Shown: positions 34,395 through 43,660 of the stretch, in pieces
How positions within the stretch are numbered: the stretch's first letter is position 1
Layout of the letters: the number at the start of each line of letters is the position of its first letter
Source of the DNA: Erwinia persicina NBRC 102418
GTDB lineage: Bacteria > Pseudomonadota > Gammaproteobacteria > Enterobacterales > Enterobacteriaceae
Direction: 5' to 3'
Assembly: GCF_001571305.1 (NCBI RefSeq)
Contig: NZ_BCTN01000001.1
Coordinates: 124,001-188,000, forward strand
Length of the DNA: 64,000 nucleotides
Program-made: the position numbers and the translations under genes
The notes under the pieces: generated by a model
The model's input: the letters and a program-made list of their open reading frames with translations, nothing else
What the model was told of the DNA's origin: nothing
Databases searched by the model: none

Positions 34395-34488
34395 ATCCCT
34401 CCGCCGGTATGATCCGGATCAGGTATTAAGGGTCATCGTGCTGTAGCATTAACGATTTCTCAGCCAGCTGTGCCTGGCTCCCCCTGGA
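34395..34488 (-). ncRNA. TPP riboswitch upstream of the second tenA
   Basis: On the minus strand the conserved blocks appear in order: CCAGGGGGAGCC, GGCTGAGA, ACCCTTAATACCTGATCC, GGATCATACCGGCGGAGGGA. The AATACCTGATCC variant is a known THI-box form. It ends about 50 bases before ATG 34343. Confidence 0.92.
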
Positions 34489-34587
34489 GACTCAATTAAG
34501 TCAGGAAATTATGGGGCCGTCAATATTGCTGATGACACTTAAAGTGAGAGCCAGCGCCGGATCGCGGGTCGGCCGAAAACGGCGCCC

Positions 34588-35127
34588 CTACGCAATGTGC
34601 TCGGCTAATAATGCCGAAAAACCCTGTAATGTCTCGCCCAGCGGCCCGTCATTATTCAGCGTGATACACCCTGCCGGGCCCGGCTCCGCTGCACGTTTCA
34701 GCCGCTGTTCAATGGCGGCCTCATCCTCGCGCCCGCGCTGGCGCAGGCGGCTGGCCAGCACCTCAGGCGATACCTGCAAACAGACTGCCAGCAGCTGTTC
34801 ACCGTAGCGCTGCCGCGCAGCCTGAAGATGCAGGCGTGAACCGTTGACCACGACGTCCAGCCCGGCCGCCAGCCAGCGGTCGATTTCAATGCCGAGCGCA
34901 TAGGAGTACTGATGCGCCTGCCAGTCGAGAGCAAACAGGCCATGCGCACGCCGCCGCCGGAACTCCTGCTCGCTGAGGGCGACGTGATTCTCGCCCCCGG
35001 CGCTGGCACTGCGGGTAATATAGCGATGCGCGACAATGACCCGCTCCGGTGCGCACTCGCGCAGGGCCAGCAGCAGGCTGTCTTTACCGGAGCCCGAAGG
35101 CCCCATCAGCCAGATCAGCCGCCCCAT
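34588..35127 (-). CDS. phnN: Ribose 1,5-bisphosphokinase PhnN
   Basis: A 179-residue guanylate-kinase-like enzyme converting ribose 1,5-bisphosphate to PRPP after C-P bond cleavage. The P-loop is LMGPSGSGKDSLL at the N-terminus, followed by RYITRSASAGGENHVALSEQEF. It shares a base with the phnM stop and is the last gene of the C-P lyase operon here; phnO and phnP do not follow. Confidence 0.92.
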   Translation of the reverse strand: MGRLIWLMGPSGSGKDSLLLALRECAPERVIVAHRYITRSASAGGENHVALSEQEFRRRRAHGLFALDWQAHQYSYALGIEIDRWLAAGLDVVVNGSRLHLQAARQRYGEQLLAVCLQVSPEVLASRLRQRGREDEAAIEQRLKRAAEPGPAGCITLNNDGPLGETLQGFSALLAEHIA

Positions 35128-36263
35128 CAGAACACCGGCCTGCCCTGCGCCCAGACGCGGGAAACGTACACCTGTTCACGGTGCTGACGCACCAGCACCA
35201 GATCGGCACGTTTGCCCTCACCGATCGTGCCGCGATCGTCAAGACCGATGGCGCGGGCAGGATTACGCGTGACCAACGCCACGGCCTGAGGAAGCGTCAT
35301 GCTGTTGCTTTCATCACGGGCCAGACGGAATGCCGCATCCAGCAGGCTGGCCGGATAGTAGTCAGAGGAGAGGATATCCAGCAGATCGATCTGCGCCAGC
35401 GCGCTGGCCGCCACGTTGCCAGAGTGCGAGCCGCCACGCACAATATTTGGCGCACCCATCAGTACCTGCAGGCCCAGCTCGCGCGAAGCGCGTGCGGCTT
35501 CTTCGGTGGTCGGGAACTCCGCGATCACACTACCGACCCCTTTCGACTCCACGACGTGCTCATACGTCGCATCATCATGGCTGGCCAGGGGAATATGATA
35601 CTGACGGCACCAGGCGGATATGGCCTCGCGGTTCGGGGCTGACCAGCGGGCGGCCAGCCGCAGCTGATCGGCCTCATAGGCATCAAGCTGGAGATCGCTG
35701 AGCTGATACTTGCCGCCAAAATAGGTGCGCCATGCCGCCAGCGACACGTACTGACGCTGGCCCGGAGAGTGATCCATCAGCGACACCAGCGACAGCGCCG
35801 GATTGCACATCAGCTGTTCAAACAGCGGCAGCGTGGAATCATTCGGCAGCTCACAGCGCAAGTGCAGGCGATGTTCTGCGCGGTTCAGGCCGTGCTTCTG
35901 GCTGTGGCGGATCGCATCGATCATCTTGTTCAGATTCTCCATGCGGTGACCGCCGTCGCGCACGTCGCCGACGCTGATGGCATCCAGCACCGTGGTGATA
36001 CCGCTGGCGACAATCAGCGCATCATGGCTGCTCATGGCAGAGTGCGCAGGCCAGTCCACCTTCGGCCGCGGGGTGAAAAATTTATCCAGATTATCGGTAT
36101 GCAGCTCCACCATACCCGGCATCAGCCAGCCGCCTTCGCCGTCGATGGCCGCCGGCAGCTGGCTCTGCGTATCGGAGAATGCCCGGATCACGCCGTTTTC
36201 ACAGGCCAGTGACCCCGCCACTACTTCATTTTCCAGAATCAGTCTGACGTTATTGATGATCAT
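35127..36263 (-). CDS. phnM: RPnTP hydrolase PhnM
   Basis: A 378-residue amidohydrolase-fold enzyme that removes pyrophosphate from alkylphosphonate ribose triphosphate. Metal ligands are suggested by [14 protein letters not shown] and by [11 protein letters not shown]. Start overlaps phnL by four bases and stop overlaps phnN. Length matches E. coli PhnM (378). Confidence 0.93.
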   Translation of the reverse strand: MIINNVRLILENEVVAGSLACENGVIRAFSDTQSQLPAAIDGEGGWLMPGMVELHTDNLDKFFTPRPKVDWPAHSAMSSHDALIVASGITTVLDAISVGDVRDGGHRMENLNKMIDAIRHSQKHGLNRAEHRLHLRCELPNDSTLPLFEQLMCNPALSLVSLMDHSPGQRQYVSLAAWRTYFGGKYQLSDLQLDAYEADQLRLAARWSAPNREAISAWCRQYHIPLASHDDATYEHVVESKGVGSVIAEFPTTEEAARASRELGLQVLMGAPNIVRGGSHSGNVAASALAQIDLLDILSSDYYPASLLDAAFRLARDESNSMTLPQAVALVTRNPARAIGLDDRGTIGEGKRADLVLVRQHREQVYVSRVWAQGRPVF

Positions 36264-36964
36264 TCGGCGTGCTCCAGTGCAGCGGGCTGCATCACATGCA
36301 GACGGTCAGCGATGCGCTCACGCACCGCGTTATCATGAAAAATCCCCACAATGGCCGCACCGCGCTGGCGGGCCTCTTCAATCAGCGCCACCACGGCGGC
36401 ACTGTTAATGGCATCCAGCGAAGCCGTTGGCTCATCCAGCAGCAGGATCGGTGAGTCGGCAATAAACCCCCGCGCGATATTAACGCGCTGCTGCTCACCG
36501 CCGGAGAAGGTTGAGGGTGCCAGCGCCCACAGTCGCGGCGGCACGTTAAGACGCGAAAGCAGGGATTTTGCCCGCGCCTCGCTCTCATCACGGGCCACGC
36601 CGCGCTCCAGCAGCGGCTGCATCACCACCTCAAGGGTGGAAATCCGTGGGATCACCCGCAGGAACTGGCTGACCCAGCCGATCGTCTCGCGGCGAATAGC
36701 GAGGATCTGCCGCGCCGGGGCAGTCACCAGATCGACCCACTCCTGCTGATGCGCCACCCATATATGCCCGCTGTCCGGCAGATAGTTGGCATACAGCGAC
36801 CGCAGCAGCGTGGACTTACCGCTGCCCGAATGACCGTGCAGCACCACACACTCTCCCGCCGACACCTGCAGCGAGGCGTTACGCAGAACCGGCAGCTCTG
36901 CACCGTGCTGATTGTGCATCACAAAGGTTTTTGACAGATTTTCGACGCGCAGTTTCAGATTCAT
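36260..36964 (-). CDS. phnL: C-P lyase subunit PhnL (ABC ATPase-like)
   Basis: A 234-residue ABC-type protein of the C-P lyase core, needed for the nucleophilic step with PhnI, PhnG and PhnH. Walker A GHSGSGKS, signature FSGGEQQR and Walker [14 protein letters not shown] are intact. ATG 36964 has AGGGA about six bases upstream; an ATG two codons earlier is an alternative. A 106-base gap with a hairpin separates it from phnK, the only large gap in the operon. Confidence 0.93.
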   Translation of the reverse strand: MNLKLRVENLSKTFVMHNQHGAELPVLRNASLQVSAGECVVLHGHSGSGKSTLLRSLYANYLPDSGHIWVAHQQEWVDLVTAPARQILAIRRETIGWVSQFLRVIPRISTLEVVMQPLLERGVARDESEARAKSLLSRLNVPPRLWALAPSTFSGGEQQRVNIARGFIADSPILLLDEPTASLDAINSAAVVALIEEARQRGAAIVGIFHDNAVRERIADRLHVMQPAALEHAE

Positions 36965-37031
36965 TTTCATTCCCTGCAAAAAAGGTAATCTCCCAACGGG
37001 ACGACCACAAAAGGTCACCTCGTCTCCGTCG

Positions 37032-37058
37032 TGGCCGAGCCGCTTTTCCGGTCGGCCA
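37032..37058. repeat. Hairpin in the phnK-phnL gap
   Basis: TGGCCGA (37032-37038) pairs with TCGGCCA (37052-37058), with a small inner CCG/CGG stem. It resembles a REP-type hairpin and may tune the relative levels of PhnK and PhnL. Confidence 0.45.
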
Positions 37059-37070
37059 GCAACGCCGGAT

Positions 37071-37829
37071 TCAGACAATCGATGACACCAGCAGCTGGGT
37101 GTACGGATGGTGCGGGTCGTCCAGCACCCGGTCGGTGAGTCCGCTCTCGACCACCCTGCCCTCTTTCATTACCAGCAGCCGGTGGGCCAGCAGGCGGGCG
37201 ACGCCGAGATCGTGAGTGACAATCACCACCGCCAGATTCAGGTCGCGCACCAGGCTGCGCAGCAGATCCAGCAGGCGCGCCTGTACCGACACGTCCAGCC
37301 CGCCGGTGGGCTCGTCCATAAACACCAGCGTGGGGTGAGTCACCAGATTGCGGGCAATTTGCAGCCGCTGCTGCATACCGCCGGAGAAGGTGCCCGGCAG
37401 GTCGTCAATGCGCGACAGCGGGATCTCCACGTCCTGTAGCCACTGGCCGGCGGTTTCGCGGATCTGCCCGTAATGCCGCTGGCCGACCGCCATCAGCCGC
37501 TCACCGATGTTACCCCCGGCAGACACCTGCGCCCGCAGGCCGTCCATGGGATACTGATGCACCACGCCCCACTCGGTGCGCAGCAGGCGGCGGCGGTCGC
37601 TTTCGCTGAGGGCATAGAGATCCTGACCCTGATAGATAATCTCACCGTGCTGTGGCGCCAGGCGCGCAGAAATCGACTTCAGCAGCGTGGTTTTACCGGA
37701 GCCGGACTCGCCGACAATACCCAGCACCTCACCGGGATACAGCTCGAAAGAGACATCGCTGAACCCTTTGCCCGGGGCATAAAGATGGGTTAGCTGACTG
37801 ACCGCCAGCAGGGGGGACTCGCGCTTCAT
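37071..37829 (-). CDS. phnK: C-P lyase subunit PhnK (ABC ATPase-like)
   Basis: A 252-residue ABC protein that binds the PhnGHIJ core. Walker A GESGSGKT, signature FSGGMQQR and Walker [14 protein letters not shown] are intact. Overlaps phnJ by four bases. Confidence 0.94.
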   Translation of the reverse strand: MKRESPLLAVSQLTHLYAPGKGFSDVSFELYPGEVLGIVGESGSGKTTLLKSISARLAPQHGEIIYQGQDLYALSESDRRRLLRTEWGVVHQYPMDGLRAQVSAGGNIGERLMAVGQRHYGQIRETAGQWLQDVEIPLSRIDDLPGTFSGGMQQRLQIARNLVTHPTLVFMDEPTGGLDVSVQARLLDLLRSLVRDLNLAVVIVTHDLGVARLLAHRLLVMKEGRVVESGLTDRVLDDPHHPYTQLLVSSIV

Positions 37830-38668
37830 GATAGTGTCTCTTGTTGCTGATGGCAGTAGTCGGTGTCGGAACAGACAAACAGGCGGGAGCCGGCGTCATC
37901 AAGCACCACTTCATCCAGATAGCTGTCGCGTGACCCGCACAGCGCACAGGGGTGATCCCACTGCTGTACCGTGAAGGGATGGTCGTCAAAGTCGAGACTT
38001 TCCACTTTGGTATAAGGCGGCAGCGCGTAAATCCGCTTTTCACGCCCGGCACCAAACAGCTGCAATGCGGGCATCATGTCCATTTTCGGATTATCAAATT
38101 TTGGGATCGGTGACGGGTCCATCACGTAACGGTCGTTGACCTTTACCGGGTAGGCATAAGTGGTGGCGATATGGCCGTAGCGGGCAATATCTTCATACAG
38201 TTTGACCTGCATGATGCCGTACTCCTCCAGCGCGTGCATGGTGCGGGTTTCGGTTTCCCGCGGCTCAATAAAGCGCAGCGGCTCCGGGATCGGCACCTGG
38301 TAAATCAGGATCTGGTCTTCACTCAGCGGCGTTTCAGGAATGCGGTGCCGGGTCTGGATCAGCGTGGCATCCACCGTCCGCTCGGTGGTGGCCGCCCCGC
38401 TGACGCGCTGGAAGAAGCGGCGGATAGAGACCGCATTAGTGGTGTCATCCGCCCCCTGGTCGATCACCTTCAGCACGTCATGTTCGCCGATCACGCTGGC
38501 CGTCAGCTGAATACCGCCGGTGCCCCAGCCGTAGGGCATCGGCATCTCGCGGCCGCCAAAGGGTACCTGATAGCCGGGAATGGCGACGGCTTTCAGGATG
38601 GCGCGACGGATGGTGCGTTTACTCTGTTCATCAAGATAGCCGGGGTTATAACCGCTCAGTTCAGTCAC
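37826..38668 (-). CDS. phnJ: C-P lyase PhnJ (radical SAM)
   Basis: A 280-residue radical S-adenosylmethionine enzyme that breaks the carbon-phosphorus bond. The C-terminal iron-sulphur cluster cysteines are present in the PhnJ spacing C-x2-C-x21-C-x5-C (starting in HPCALCGS). It also has GWGTGGIQLTASVIGE. Overlaps phnI by eight bases and phnK by four. Confidence 0.96.
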   Translation of the reverse strand: MTELSGYNPGYLDEQSKRTIRRAILKAVAIPGYQVPFGGREMPMPYGWGTGGIQLTASVIGEHDVLKVIDQGADDTTNAVSIRRFFQRVSGAATTERTVDATLIQTRHRIPETPLSEDQILIYQVPIPEPLRFIEPRETETRTMHALEEYGIMQVKLYEDIARYGHIATTYAYPVKVNDRYVMDPSPIPKFDNPKMDMMPALQLFGAGREKRIYALPPYTKVESLDFDDHPFTVQQWDHPCALCGSRDSYLDEVVLDDAGSRLFVCSDTDYCHQQQETLS

Positions 38669-39737
38669 GGTGCGCCTCCTGGTATTCCGCCCGCAGGCGT
38701 TTCAGCAGCTCCAGTTCAGCCTGGAAATCCACGTAATGGGGCAGCTTCAGGTGTGAGACAAATCCCGCCGCTTCCACGTTATCCGCATGCGAGAGGACAA
38801 ACTCTTCGTCCTGCGCCGGGCTGGTTATCCGTTCACCGTGCTCCTCCGTCTGCAGGGCGCGATCCACCAGCGCCATCGCCATCGCTTTCCGTTCCGCACG
38901 ACCAAACACCAGCCCGTAACCGCGGGTAAAGTGCGGCGCATCCTCTTCCGGCGTGGTAAAGCCATTGACCATTTCGCACTCGGTCAGCATCACTTCACCA
39001 ATGTCCAGCGGAAAGCCCAGCTCTTCCGGGACAATGTCGACCGTGACCCATCCGGTGCGGATCTCCCCGGCAAAGGGATGGGTGCGCCCGTATCCGCGCT
39101 GCGTGGAGTACCCCAGCGCCAGCAGAAAGCCTTCATCGCCACGCACCAGCTGCTGCAGGCGCGCCGATCGCGGCATCGGGTAGGCGGGTGCATCGCGGGT
39201 GATATCCAGCGGCTCACTGCCGTCATCTTCTTCACGCCGGGCCAGCCCTTCCCGTGTCATCAGATCAAACATATGCGGGCACTCTGCCGCCAGCGGCTGC
39301 TCCGCACGCGGCGTCACCGGAGTCTTGCCTTCGGCCAGCAGGGTGAAATCCAGCAGGCGATGCGTGTAGTCAAAGGTCGGCCCGAGCAGCTGTCCGCCGG
39401 GCAGATCTTTATACACCGCCGAGATACGGCGCTCGACGCGCATCGCCCCGCTGTCCAGCGGCAGGCTGTCAGCCAGACGCGGCAGCGTGGTGCGGTAGGC
39501 GCGCAGGAGAAAAATCGCTTCGACCAGGTCGCCGGCGGCCTGTTTGATCGCCAGCGCTGCCAGTTCGCGGTCATGAATGCCGCCTTCGGTCATCACGCGA
39601 TCCACCGCCAGCCCCAGCTGCTGTTCAATCTGCGTACAGGACAGCTCCGGCTGATCGCTGTCTCCCCGGCGCAGGCTCTCCTGCAGCTGATGGGCGGCGG
39701 CAATGGCCTTCTCGCCCCCTTTCACGGCGACATACAT
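38661..39737 (-). CDS. phnI: C-P lyase subunit PhnI
   Basis: A 358-residue nucleosidase-like subunit that, with PhnG, PhnH and PhnL, replaces adenine of ATP by the phosphonate. The N-terminus MYVAVKGGEKAIAAAHQL is characteristic. Shares one base with phnH. Confidence 0.95.
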   Translation of the reverse strand: MYVAVKGGEKAIAAAHQLQESLRRGDSDQPELSCTQIEQQLGLAVDRVMTEGGIHDRELAALAIKQAAGDLVEAIFLLRAYRTTLPRLADSLPLDSGAMRVERRISAVYKDLPGGQLLGPTFDYTHRLLDFTLLAEGKTPVTPRAEQPLAAECPHMFDLMTREGLARREEDDGSEPLDITRDAPAYPMPRSARLQQLVRGDEGFLLALGYSTQRGYGRTHPFAGEIRTGWVTVDIVPEELGFPLDIGEVMLTECEMVNGFTTPEEDAPHFTRGYGLVFGRAERKAMAMALVDRALQTEEHGERITSPAQDEEFVLSHADNVEAAGFVSHLKLPHYVDFQAELELLKRLRAEYQEAHRD

Positions 39738-40312
39738 CAGCAGACCTCCACATCGGTGCTGCGCGGCAGCGCCATCATGTTTTCACCACAGGTAAAGATC
39801 AGATCAATACCCTGCGGGAAACGGTGGTGCCGTTCGCGCAGGTAGTGGAGCACGCTGTCGGGGAGCTGTGGAGCAATGGCCCGACGCTCCTGCAGGCCCG
39901 GACCGCGCAGGCGCAGCGTCAGGCCGCCGCTGAGGGCCGGTACATCAATAATCAACGTGCTGCTTTTTTCCGGTGACACATTGTCACCGGGGGAAAAACG
40001 ATCGATGCTGATGCCGGATCGGGCGTGCAGCAGGGCAAACGGTGCATCCGGGCTGTCGGTCACCGGCGCGCCGGTATGAAAACGCAGGTTGCTCAACAGC
40101 GCGTCGTCACGCAGGGCAGCGTCAATCCACAGCGGGGTTTCACGATCCACCAGGGTCATCATCACTGCGGTAGCCGCACAGGAGGCGTTGCCCCAGGCGG
40201 GCAGCGCAGGCAGGGACACCATCACACCCGGCTCACTCATTGCTTTCAGAATACGGCGAAAGGCACGCTGCGCATCCGCCACGGGATGGCTAAAACTGGC
40301 CAGTAATGTCAT
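39737..40312 (-). CDS. phnH: C-P lyase subunit PhnH
   Basis: A 191-residue core subunit. N-terminal FSHPVADAQRAFRRILKAMSEPG is typical; the fold is a PLP-transferase-like shell without cofactor in E. coli. Overlaps phnG by four bases. Confidence 0.95.
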   Translation of the reverse strand: MTLLASFSHPVADAQRAFRRILKAMSEPGVMVSLPALPAWGNASCAATAVMMTLVDRETPLWIDAALRDDALLSNLRFHTGAPVTDSPDAPFALLHARSGISIDRFSPGDNVSPEKSSTLIIDVPALSGGLTLRLRGPGLQERRAIAPQLPDSVLHYLRERHHRFPQGIDLIFTCGENMMALPRSTDVEVC

Positions 40313-40752
40313 GCGTTGTCTCCCCGGACAAGGGTAAAGAAATCGACCCGGCTGCTGGCAACTTCCCGTGAGCGCAGCGCACGCTGCTCGTCACGCAGCG
40401 CCGCCAGCGGCACGATGATCTGCTGATGTAAGTGCTGTGTGCTGTCGTCCTGCAACAGGGCGTCGAGCAGCGCACAGCGTTCGGCGTGGGCTTTATCCCG
40501 CCCGAGAAGATAGCTGTAACCGCACACGCCGTTTTCAAGGCGAACCACGGCGCGCGTGACGGTGGTATCCCCAAGGATAAAGCGGCGACCGGTGCCGCCC
40601 ATGCGCGCCTGCAGGCGGGTGAGGCCCGTTTCCGGCGCGCGCAGTAGCTGGTACGCCGGCTGTAAATCCGCAGGCCAGTGCGCCAGCAGCTGCTGCGGCT
40701 GACTGTGGGCCAGCACCGATAGCCAGTGCTGACGTGCCTTATGTGCTTCCAT
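40309..40752 (-). CDS. phnG: C-P lyase subunit PhnG
   Basis: A 147-residue core subunit with the family segment LLRAPETGLTRLQARMGGTGRRF and LGRDKAHAERCALLDALLQD. It begins one base after the phnF stop. Confidence 0.94.
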   Translation of the reverse strand: MEAHKARQHWLSVLAHSQPQQLLAHWPADLQPAYQLLRAPETGLTRLQARMGGTGRRFILGDTTVTRAVVRLENGVCGYSYLLGRDKAHAERCALLDALLQDDSTQHLHQQIIVPLAALRDEQRALRSREVASSRVDFFTLVRGDNA

Positions 40753-41472
40753 TTAATGCTCCAGCGTCAGTTCAATCATGTCGGCACGCGTCAGGCTGAC
40801 GGAGTACTCCGCCATGCTGCCGCTGTCGGTACAGGTGTTCAGAGTGCGAACAGAGAGCAGCGGCGCGTGCAGGGAAACCTGTAGCAGGCTGCTCTCTTTT
40901 GCCTGCGCCCGGCGCGCGGTGATCCGCGTCTGCTTACGCGTCAGCCCGGCGGTGAGATGCAGGCGGATAAAGTCATGCAGCGAGCCGTGACTGAACTGCT
41001 GCAGCTGCTGCCACCAGCTCAGGTCCGGCAGATAATGGTTAATCACGCAGACCGGCACGCCGTTCACCCGGCGCAGCGTACGCAGATGGATCACCGTATC
41101 GCCCTCGTGAATGCCCAGCGCCGTCGCCACTTCAGCATTACAGGGGCGCAGCACCGCCAGCAGGCGTTCACTGGTCGGGTGGCTCCCCTGCTCCATCAGG
41201 TTCTGGCTGAAGCGTGCCTGCGCGTGCAGGGGATAGTTATAGGGCCGCATCAGCACCAGGATGCCCACCCCCTGGCGGCGCTGCACCAGCCCCTTGTCCA
41301 CCAGCTCATCCACCGCCCGGCGCAGGGTGTGGCGGTTAACGGCATAGTTCGCCGCCAGCTGTTTTTCAGACGGCAGGTACTCGCCGCTGCGGTAGCGGCT
41401 GCGCAGCTCGTCTTCCAGCTGGGCCGCTATCGCCTGATACAAAGTGGTCGGATGTCTGGATAAGTTGAGCAT
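40753..41472 (-). CDS. phnF: GntR/HutC-family regulator PhnF
   Basis: A 239-residue regulator with an N-terminal winged helix (GEYLPSEKQLAANYAVNRHTLRRAVDELVDKGLVQRRQG) and a C-terminal UTRA ligand domain (VIHLRTLRRVNGVPVCVINHYLPDL). ATG 41472 is chosen because the domain begins there and GGAG is nine bases upstream; a longer open frame extends over the intergenic region. It heads the C-P lyase operon. Confidence 0.92.
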   Translation of the reverse strand: MLNLSRHPTTLYQAIAAQLEDELRSRYRSGEYLPSEKQLAANYAVNRHTLRRAVDELVDKGLVQRRQGVGILVLMRPYNYPLHAQARFSQNLMEQGSHPTSERLLAVLRPCNAEVATALGIHEGDTVIHLRTLRRVNGVPVCVINHYLPDLSWWQQLQQFSHGSLHDFIRLHLTAGLTRKQTRITARRAQAKESSLLQVSLHAPLLSVRTLNTCTDSGSMAEYSVSLTRADMIELTLEH

Positions 41473-41561
41473 AAAAAAAATCTCCACGGGACAAGGCCGG
41501 ATAGCAGGGAAATTTGCGTTAAGTTCCCGGTGACTGATGGCAGTAACATTGAAGGGATTGT

Positions 41562-41579
41562 GTGACAGTGGGGTTAAGG
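41562..41579 (-). promoter_or_regulatory. Weak Pho box candidate upstream of phnF
   Basis: On the minus strand CCTTAACCCCACTGTCAC has one good half (CTGTCAC) and one poor half. It lies 90-107 bases before phnF. Weaker than the sites before phnC. Confidence 0.35.
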
Positions 41580-41655
41580 CCAGATGAAGGTTTTTAAAAC
41601 GCGCTGATAATGTGCGAGGATGGACGGCCATACCCCTGCCTGCCGGAGAGTCAGC

Positions 41656-42333
41656 GTGGAGCACGCCAGCGAACGTACCATCATTGCACAGACAGAAGCC
41701 TTACTCCGTCAGCGCCTGGCCCCGCTGGGAGACGTTGATTTTCTTTATCTGCGTCAGAACCGGCATGCCCCCGGTGACGCACTGGTCGTATCGAGCCACG
41801 CGGCAGACTGGGTGAGTGACTACAGCGAACGTCGCCGTTATCTGAAAGACCCGGTGGTGCTGGCGGCACTGCAGCGCATCTCTCCGTTTAACTGGCAGGA
41901 CTGCGCACGGCCCAACGCCGGGCTGTGTGAGGCGGGTAACCGGTGCCAGCGGGTCAAAGGCTACACCTTCACCGTGCACGACCCGCAGCAGCAGATGTCA
42001 CTGCTCAGCGTCATCCGCCGCCGCGATAATCTGACGTTTTCCCATGAGGTGATTTCCCGGCTGGCTGACCTGCAGATGCTGTTAGTGGCCCTGCATGAAA
42101 AAACAGCCCTCTGCTCCAGCCATCATCCGGCGCTTTCGGGGCGTGAACAGGAAGTGTTGCTGTGGAGCAGCCGGGGGAAAACCTACGGCGAGATTGCTGT
42201 CATCCTTGGTATTCAGCTCAGTACGGTGAAATTTCATATGGCTAACGCCACGCGAAAACTGGGCGTCAGCAACGGTAAACATGCCATCCGGCGCGCGCTG
42301 GAGCTCAACTCTCTGCCGCCCCCCCTCTACTAA
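41656..42333 (+). CDS. LuxR-type quorum-sensing regulator (solo)
   Basis: A 225-residue regulator with an N-terminal autoinducer-binding domain and a C-terminal LuxR helix-turn-helix (LSGREQEVLLWSSRGKTYGEIAVILGIQLSTVKFHMANATRKLGV). The acyl-homoserine-lactone pocket residues of TraR (W57, Y61, D70, P71, W85) recur with identical spacing in DWVSDY, KDPVV and FNW. The GTG at 41656 has GGAG eight bases upstream; an ATG 36 bases earlier is an alternative. No luxI-type synthase is in the window. It is divergent from phnF and 68 bases upstream of an MFS gene. Confidence 0.86.
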   Translation: MEHASERTIIAQTEALLRQRLAPLGDVDFLYLRQNRHAPGDALVVSSHAADWVSDYSERRRYLKDPVVLAALQRISPFNWQDCARPNAGLCEAGNRCQRVKGYTFTVHDPQQQMSLLSVIRRRDNLTFSHEVISRLADLQMLLVALHEKTALCSSHHPALSGREQEVLLWSSRGKTYGEIAVILGIQLSTVKFHMANATRKLGVSNGKHAIRRALELNSLPPPLY

Positions 42334-42401
42334 AGGCTAGCTGGACGCAGCGGCCTCAGCCTCTACACTTGTTCTTCACTTATCGATTATCAGGAAACGT
42401 T

Positions 42402-43577
42402 ATGTCGTCGTCTTCCGTCCGTCTCCCCGCAGCCGTGTATACGCTGGGGTTTGGTGTTTTTGCGCTGGTGACCAGCGAATTCCAGGTTGCCGCACTGATG
42501 AATATCATGAGCGCCGATCTGCATATCAGCCTGCCGATGACCGGTTATCTGATTACCCTGTACGCGCTGGCGATGGCGATAGGCGGGCCGCTGCTCGCGC
42601 TGGTGTTACTGAAGCATCCGCCGCGCCGCAGCCTGCTGATCCTGCTGGCGCTGTTTGTTGCCAGCCAGGCGCTGGGAGCGGTAGCGGGCAGCTATCTGCC
42701 GCTGGTGATTGCCCGTATCCTGACCGGGGCGGTGGCGGGTGCCTTTATCGGCTGCGCGGTGAGCACCGGCGTCAGGCTGGTACCGCAACAGCAGATCTCC
42801 GGTGCCATCACCGTCGTGCTGGGAGGGCTGATGATCGGCACCGTGCTTGGCCTGCCGCTGGCCAGTTTTATCGGCAATCTGGCAGGCTGGCGCGTCAGCT
42901 TCTGGTCAGTGGTGGTCATTGCCCTGCTCGCCCTGTGGCTAACCGCCAGAACCGTGCCTGCCACGCTGAAACCGGACGACATCAATCTGGCTGATGAACT
43001 GCGGGCGTTAAAAAACCCGACGCTGTGGCGTGCCTACAGCACCAGCCTGCTGATTATTGGCGCGACCTTCGCCGGTTTCAGCTACTTTACCCCTATCCTC
43101 AGCTCGCAGACCGGTTTCAGCCACGGCGAAGTGACCGTGCTGCTGCTGGTATACGGCATGGCCACCGTACTGGGCAATGCCGTGGTGGGAAGGCTTGCCG
43201 GGCGTTATGCACTGCCGGCGATCGCCACGGGTCTGCTGGCGCTGGCCTGCTGTTTTGCGCTGTTTGCCCGCTTTATTCATCTGCCGCCGGTCGCCATTGC
43301 ATCGGTTGTCGGCGTCGGGCTGTTTGGCGTGACGATGAATCCGGCGATGGTGACGCGCGTGATGGCCGCTGCCGGTAACCGACAGCTGGTGAACACGCTG
43401 CACACCTCGATGATCACTTTCGGGCTGATGCTCGGGTCGCTGCTGGGCGGGCTGGGTATTGAGTACGGTTTCGGGCTGAGCGCGCCGCTGTGGATCGGAG
43501 CAGGTATGGCGCTGTGCGGGCTGTTAACGCTGATCCCGGATCTGAAAACCACCCGGTCACAGGCCTGTACAGAGTAA
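42402..43577 (+). CDS. MFS efflux transporter (DHA1 type)
   Basis: A 391-residue, twelve-helix major facilitator. The N-terminus TLGFGVFALVTSEFQVAALMNIMSADL and ARILTGAVAGAFIGCAV match the DHA1 drug/nucleoside efflux group (YdhP, AraJ, NepI relatives). AGGAAA precedes the ATG at 42402. It follows the LuxR gene in the same direction and may be its target, and precedes an O-methyltransferase. Substrate unknown. Confidence 0.82.
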   Translation: MSSSSVRLPAAVYTLGFGVFALVTSEFQVAALMNIMSADLHISLPMTGYLITLYALAMAIGGPLLALVLLKHPPRRSLLILLALFVASQALGAVAGSYLPLVIARILTGAVAGAFIGCAVSTGVRLVPQQQISGAITVVLGGLMIGTVLGLPLASFIGNLAGWRVSFWSVVVIALLALWLTARTVPATLKPDDINLADELRALKNPTLWRAYSTSLLIIGATFAGFSYFTPILSSQTGFSHGEVTVLLLVYGMATVLGNAVVGRLAGRYALPAIATGLLALACCFALFARFIHLPPVAIASVVGVGLFGVTMNPAMVTRVMAAAGNRQLVNTLHTSMITFGLMLGSLLGGLGIEYGFGLSAPLWIGAGMALCGLLTLIPDLKTTRSQACTE

Positions 43578-43609
43578 ACCCTGTGCTGATACCGCTTCTT
43601 TAACCCCAG

Positions 43610-43636
43610 GGGCTGACCTTCTTTTCAGGTCAGCCC
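43610..43636 (+). repeat. Hairpin between MFS and O-methyltransferase genes
   Basis: A perfect 9-bp inverted repeat GGGCTGACC / GGTCAGCCC with a 9-base loop, no T-tract. It probably separates or stabilises the two messages. Confidence 0.45.
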
Positions 43637-43660
43637 ACTCCCCCTTAGCAAGGAGAAATC

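Noticed and set aside
41473-41655. Lux box for the LuxR solo
   Set aside because: No 20-base palindrome of the ACCTGT-type was found in the divergent region; the only notable element is a weak Pho box.
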